From NCBI GenBank assembly GCA_027032655.1, contig JALVMZ010000011.1:1-7887 (forward strand): a stretch of 7,887 nt of DNA, read 5' to 3'. The number at the start of each line of letters is the position of its first letter. Within the stretch, counting starts at the first letter, position 1. Below, piece after piece: positions 7,082 to 7,887 of this stretch. The position numbers and the translations under genes were made by a program. The notes under the pieces are model-generated. The model was not told the DNA's origin. It did no database searches and saw nothing but the letters and a program-made list of their open reading frames with translations. Source of the stretch: Desulfobacteraceae bacterium (GTDB lineage: Bacteria; Desulfobacterota; DSM-4660; Desulfatiglandales; JALVMZ01).

Positions 7082-7887
7082 ACACAAACTTGGTAAAATC
7101 ATATAAATCTGTATTGGATTCGTTTCTTATGTAGTTGAATGATATGGAAGCAAAATAACGCCTGGAAAAATTACGACTCAATACAGTATAAAGGTTTCCT
7201 CTCTTATCTTTCCTCAGATAGCCAGCAGGCCATAGCAATGCAGGTGCCAGATACTCCCTCACTGAATATTTAAACCTTGAATAGAACTCCATATCCCAGG
7301 TGCCAAACCACTTGAATTTTTTGTAATAGGAAACAGCAACATTTGTCCCATCATATGAATACCGCGGCTGTCTTGCCTTTAACATCTCATCAGAGATATA
7401 AAATGAGATTATATCCCTTCGATTGTTAAAATAAAAATTGGGATTCAGTTCCATAATCCTGTTGGTATTATTCTCTCCTTCTCTCTGATCTGGAATGTAG
7501 TGATCCCTGTAATGAGTCCATGTGCCTTTAAGGCTGATCTTGGGAGTAAAAAAGTATTCATAATTGGGACTGAATTCCCGTCTGGTAAAAAGTGTATCAT
7601 GTTCAAAAAAATTAAAACTGTAACCAAATGGCATCTTGAATATACCCTTCTTCCCCATCCACCATGGACCTGTTGTCACCCTGGCCTGTGTGAAATCAAA
7701 CCGTTCATATTCAAATGTATGAGTCTGATAAATAGAGCCTCTGGTATTCCACATCCATGACCGCCTCTTTCCAAAATCATAAAGCAGGTTTCCTGCCATA
7801 CTGATTACACCAACGGTATCATTTAATTCCTTCTGAGTCTCATTCAGGGTAATAACTCCACCCGTTCCATTAGGTGGTATGTATATC
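7053..7887 (-). CDS. Outer-membrane beta-barrel protein, 3' part only
   Basis: The reading frame is open to the right edge of the window, so the gene is incomplete; its last 277 residues are visible and an internal Met encoded at 7799 is not its start. The visible part begins with a Gly-rich turn (IYIPPNGTGGV) and then shows repeated amphipathic strands with alternating aromatic and polar residues, for example SIYQTHTFEYERFDF and ISLKGTWTHYRDHY, and FASISFNYIRNES near the end. The last strand ends in NIGFKF, with a C-terminal phenylalanine as in the beta-signal recognised by the BAM insertion machinery. These traits support an integral outer-membrane barrel. No specific family can be named; no plug, TonB box or enzyme motif is in the visible part. 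It is the upstream gene of a run with the OmpA-type and FecR-type genes, and its stop codon lies inside the OmpA coding start. Confidence 0.78.
   Translation of the reverse strand, partial: IYIPPNGTGGVITLNETQKELNDTVGVISMAGNLLYDFGKRRSWMWNTRGSIYQTHTFEYERFDFTQARVTTGPWWMGKKGIFKMPFGYSFNFFEHDTLFTRREFSPNYEYFFTPKISLKGTWTHYRDHYIPDQREGENNTNRIMELNPNFYFNNRRDIISFYISDEMLKARQPRYSYDGTNVAVSYYKKFKWFGTWDMEFYSRFKYSVREYLAPALLWPAGYLRKDKRGNLYTVLSRNFSRRYFASISFNYIRNESNTDLYDFTKFVYGCNIGFKF

Overview
This looks like chromosomal DNA from a Gram-negative (diderm), probably anaerobic bacterium of moderately low GC. An outer-membrane beta-barrel protein, an OmpA-type peptidoglycan anchor and a heptosyltransferase-like glycosyltransferase point to a diderm envelope. 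The Cys-rich 2[4Fe-4S] protein points to anaerobic metabolism. The style resembles Nitrospirota or Desulfobacterota genomes, but that placement is an impression from protein style, not a proof. There are no rRNA, tRNA, CRISPR or transposon sequences in the window.

Left half, plus strand. A stand-alone universal stress protein (115-579) with an intact nucleotide-binding motif comes first. After a 221-base AT-rich spacer there is a tight three-gene run: a Cys-rich iron-sulfur protein (801-1826), a YihY/BrkB-type inner-membrane protein (about 1816-3165, overlapping the previous gene by 11 bases) and a small FliO-like membrane protein (3173-3526). The overlap and the 7-base gap suggest one operon.

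Right half, minus strand, read from the right edge leftwards. An outer-membrane beta-barrel protein enters from outside the window (only its last 277 residues are visible, 7053-7887). It is followed by an OmpA-family protein (6527-7081) and a secreted FecR-domain protein (4724-6502). The last of these has an acidic low-complexity linker and a C-terminal domain resembling the beta-barrel of transferrin-binding protein B. A strong intrinsic terminator (4634-4665) closes this run. Just beyond it lies a family 9 glycosyltransferase gene (3553-4602), which converges on the FliO-like gene.

The minus-strand trio reads as an envelope module: a barrel in the outer membrane, a peptidoglycan-tethering OmpA domain and an exported FecR/TbpB-like protein. 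The glycosyltransferase fits lipopolysaccharide or surface-glycan assembly. The plus-strand operon joins a possible redox-sensing or electron-transfer protein to two membrane proteins whose shared purpose is not evident. The most interesting points are the FecR/TbpB-like fusion, the three-gene envelope module, the unusual cysteine arrangement of the iron-sulfur protein, and a FliO-like gene with no flagellar neighbours.
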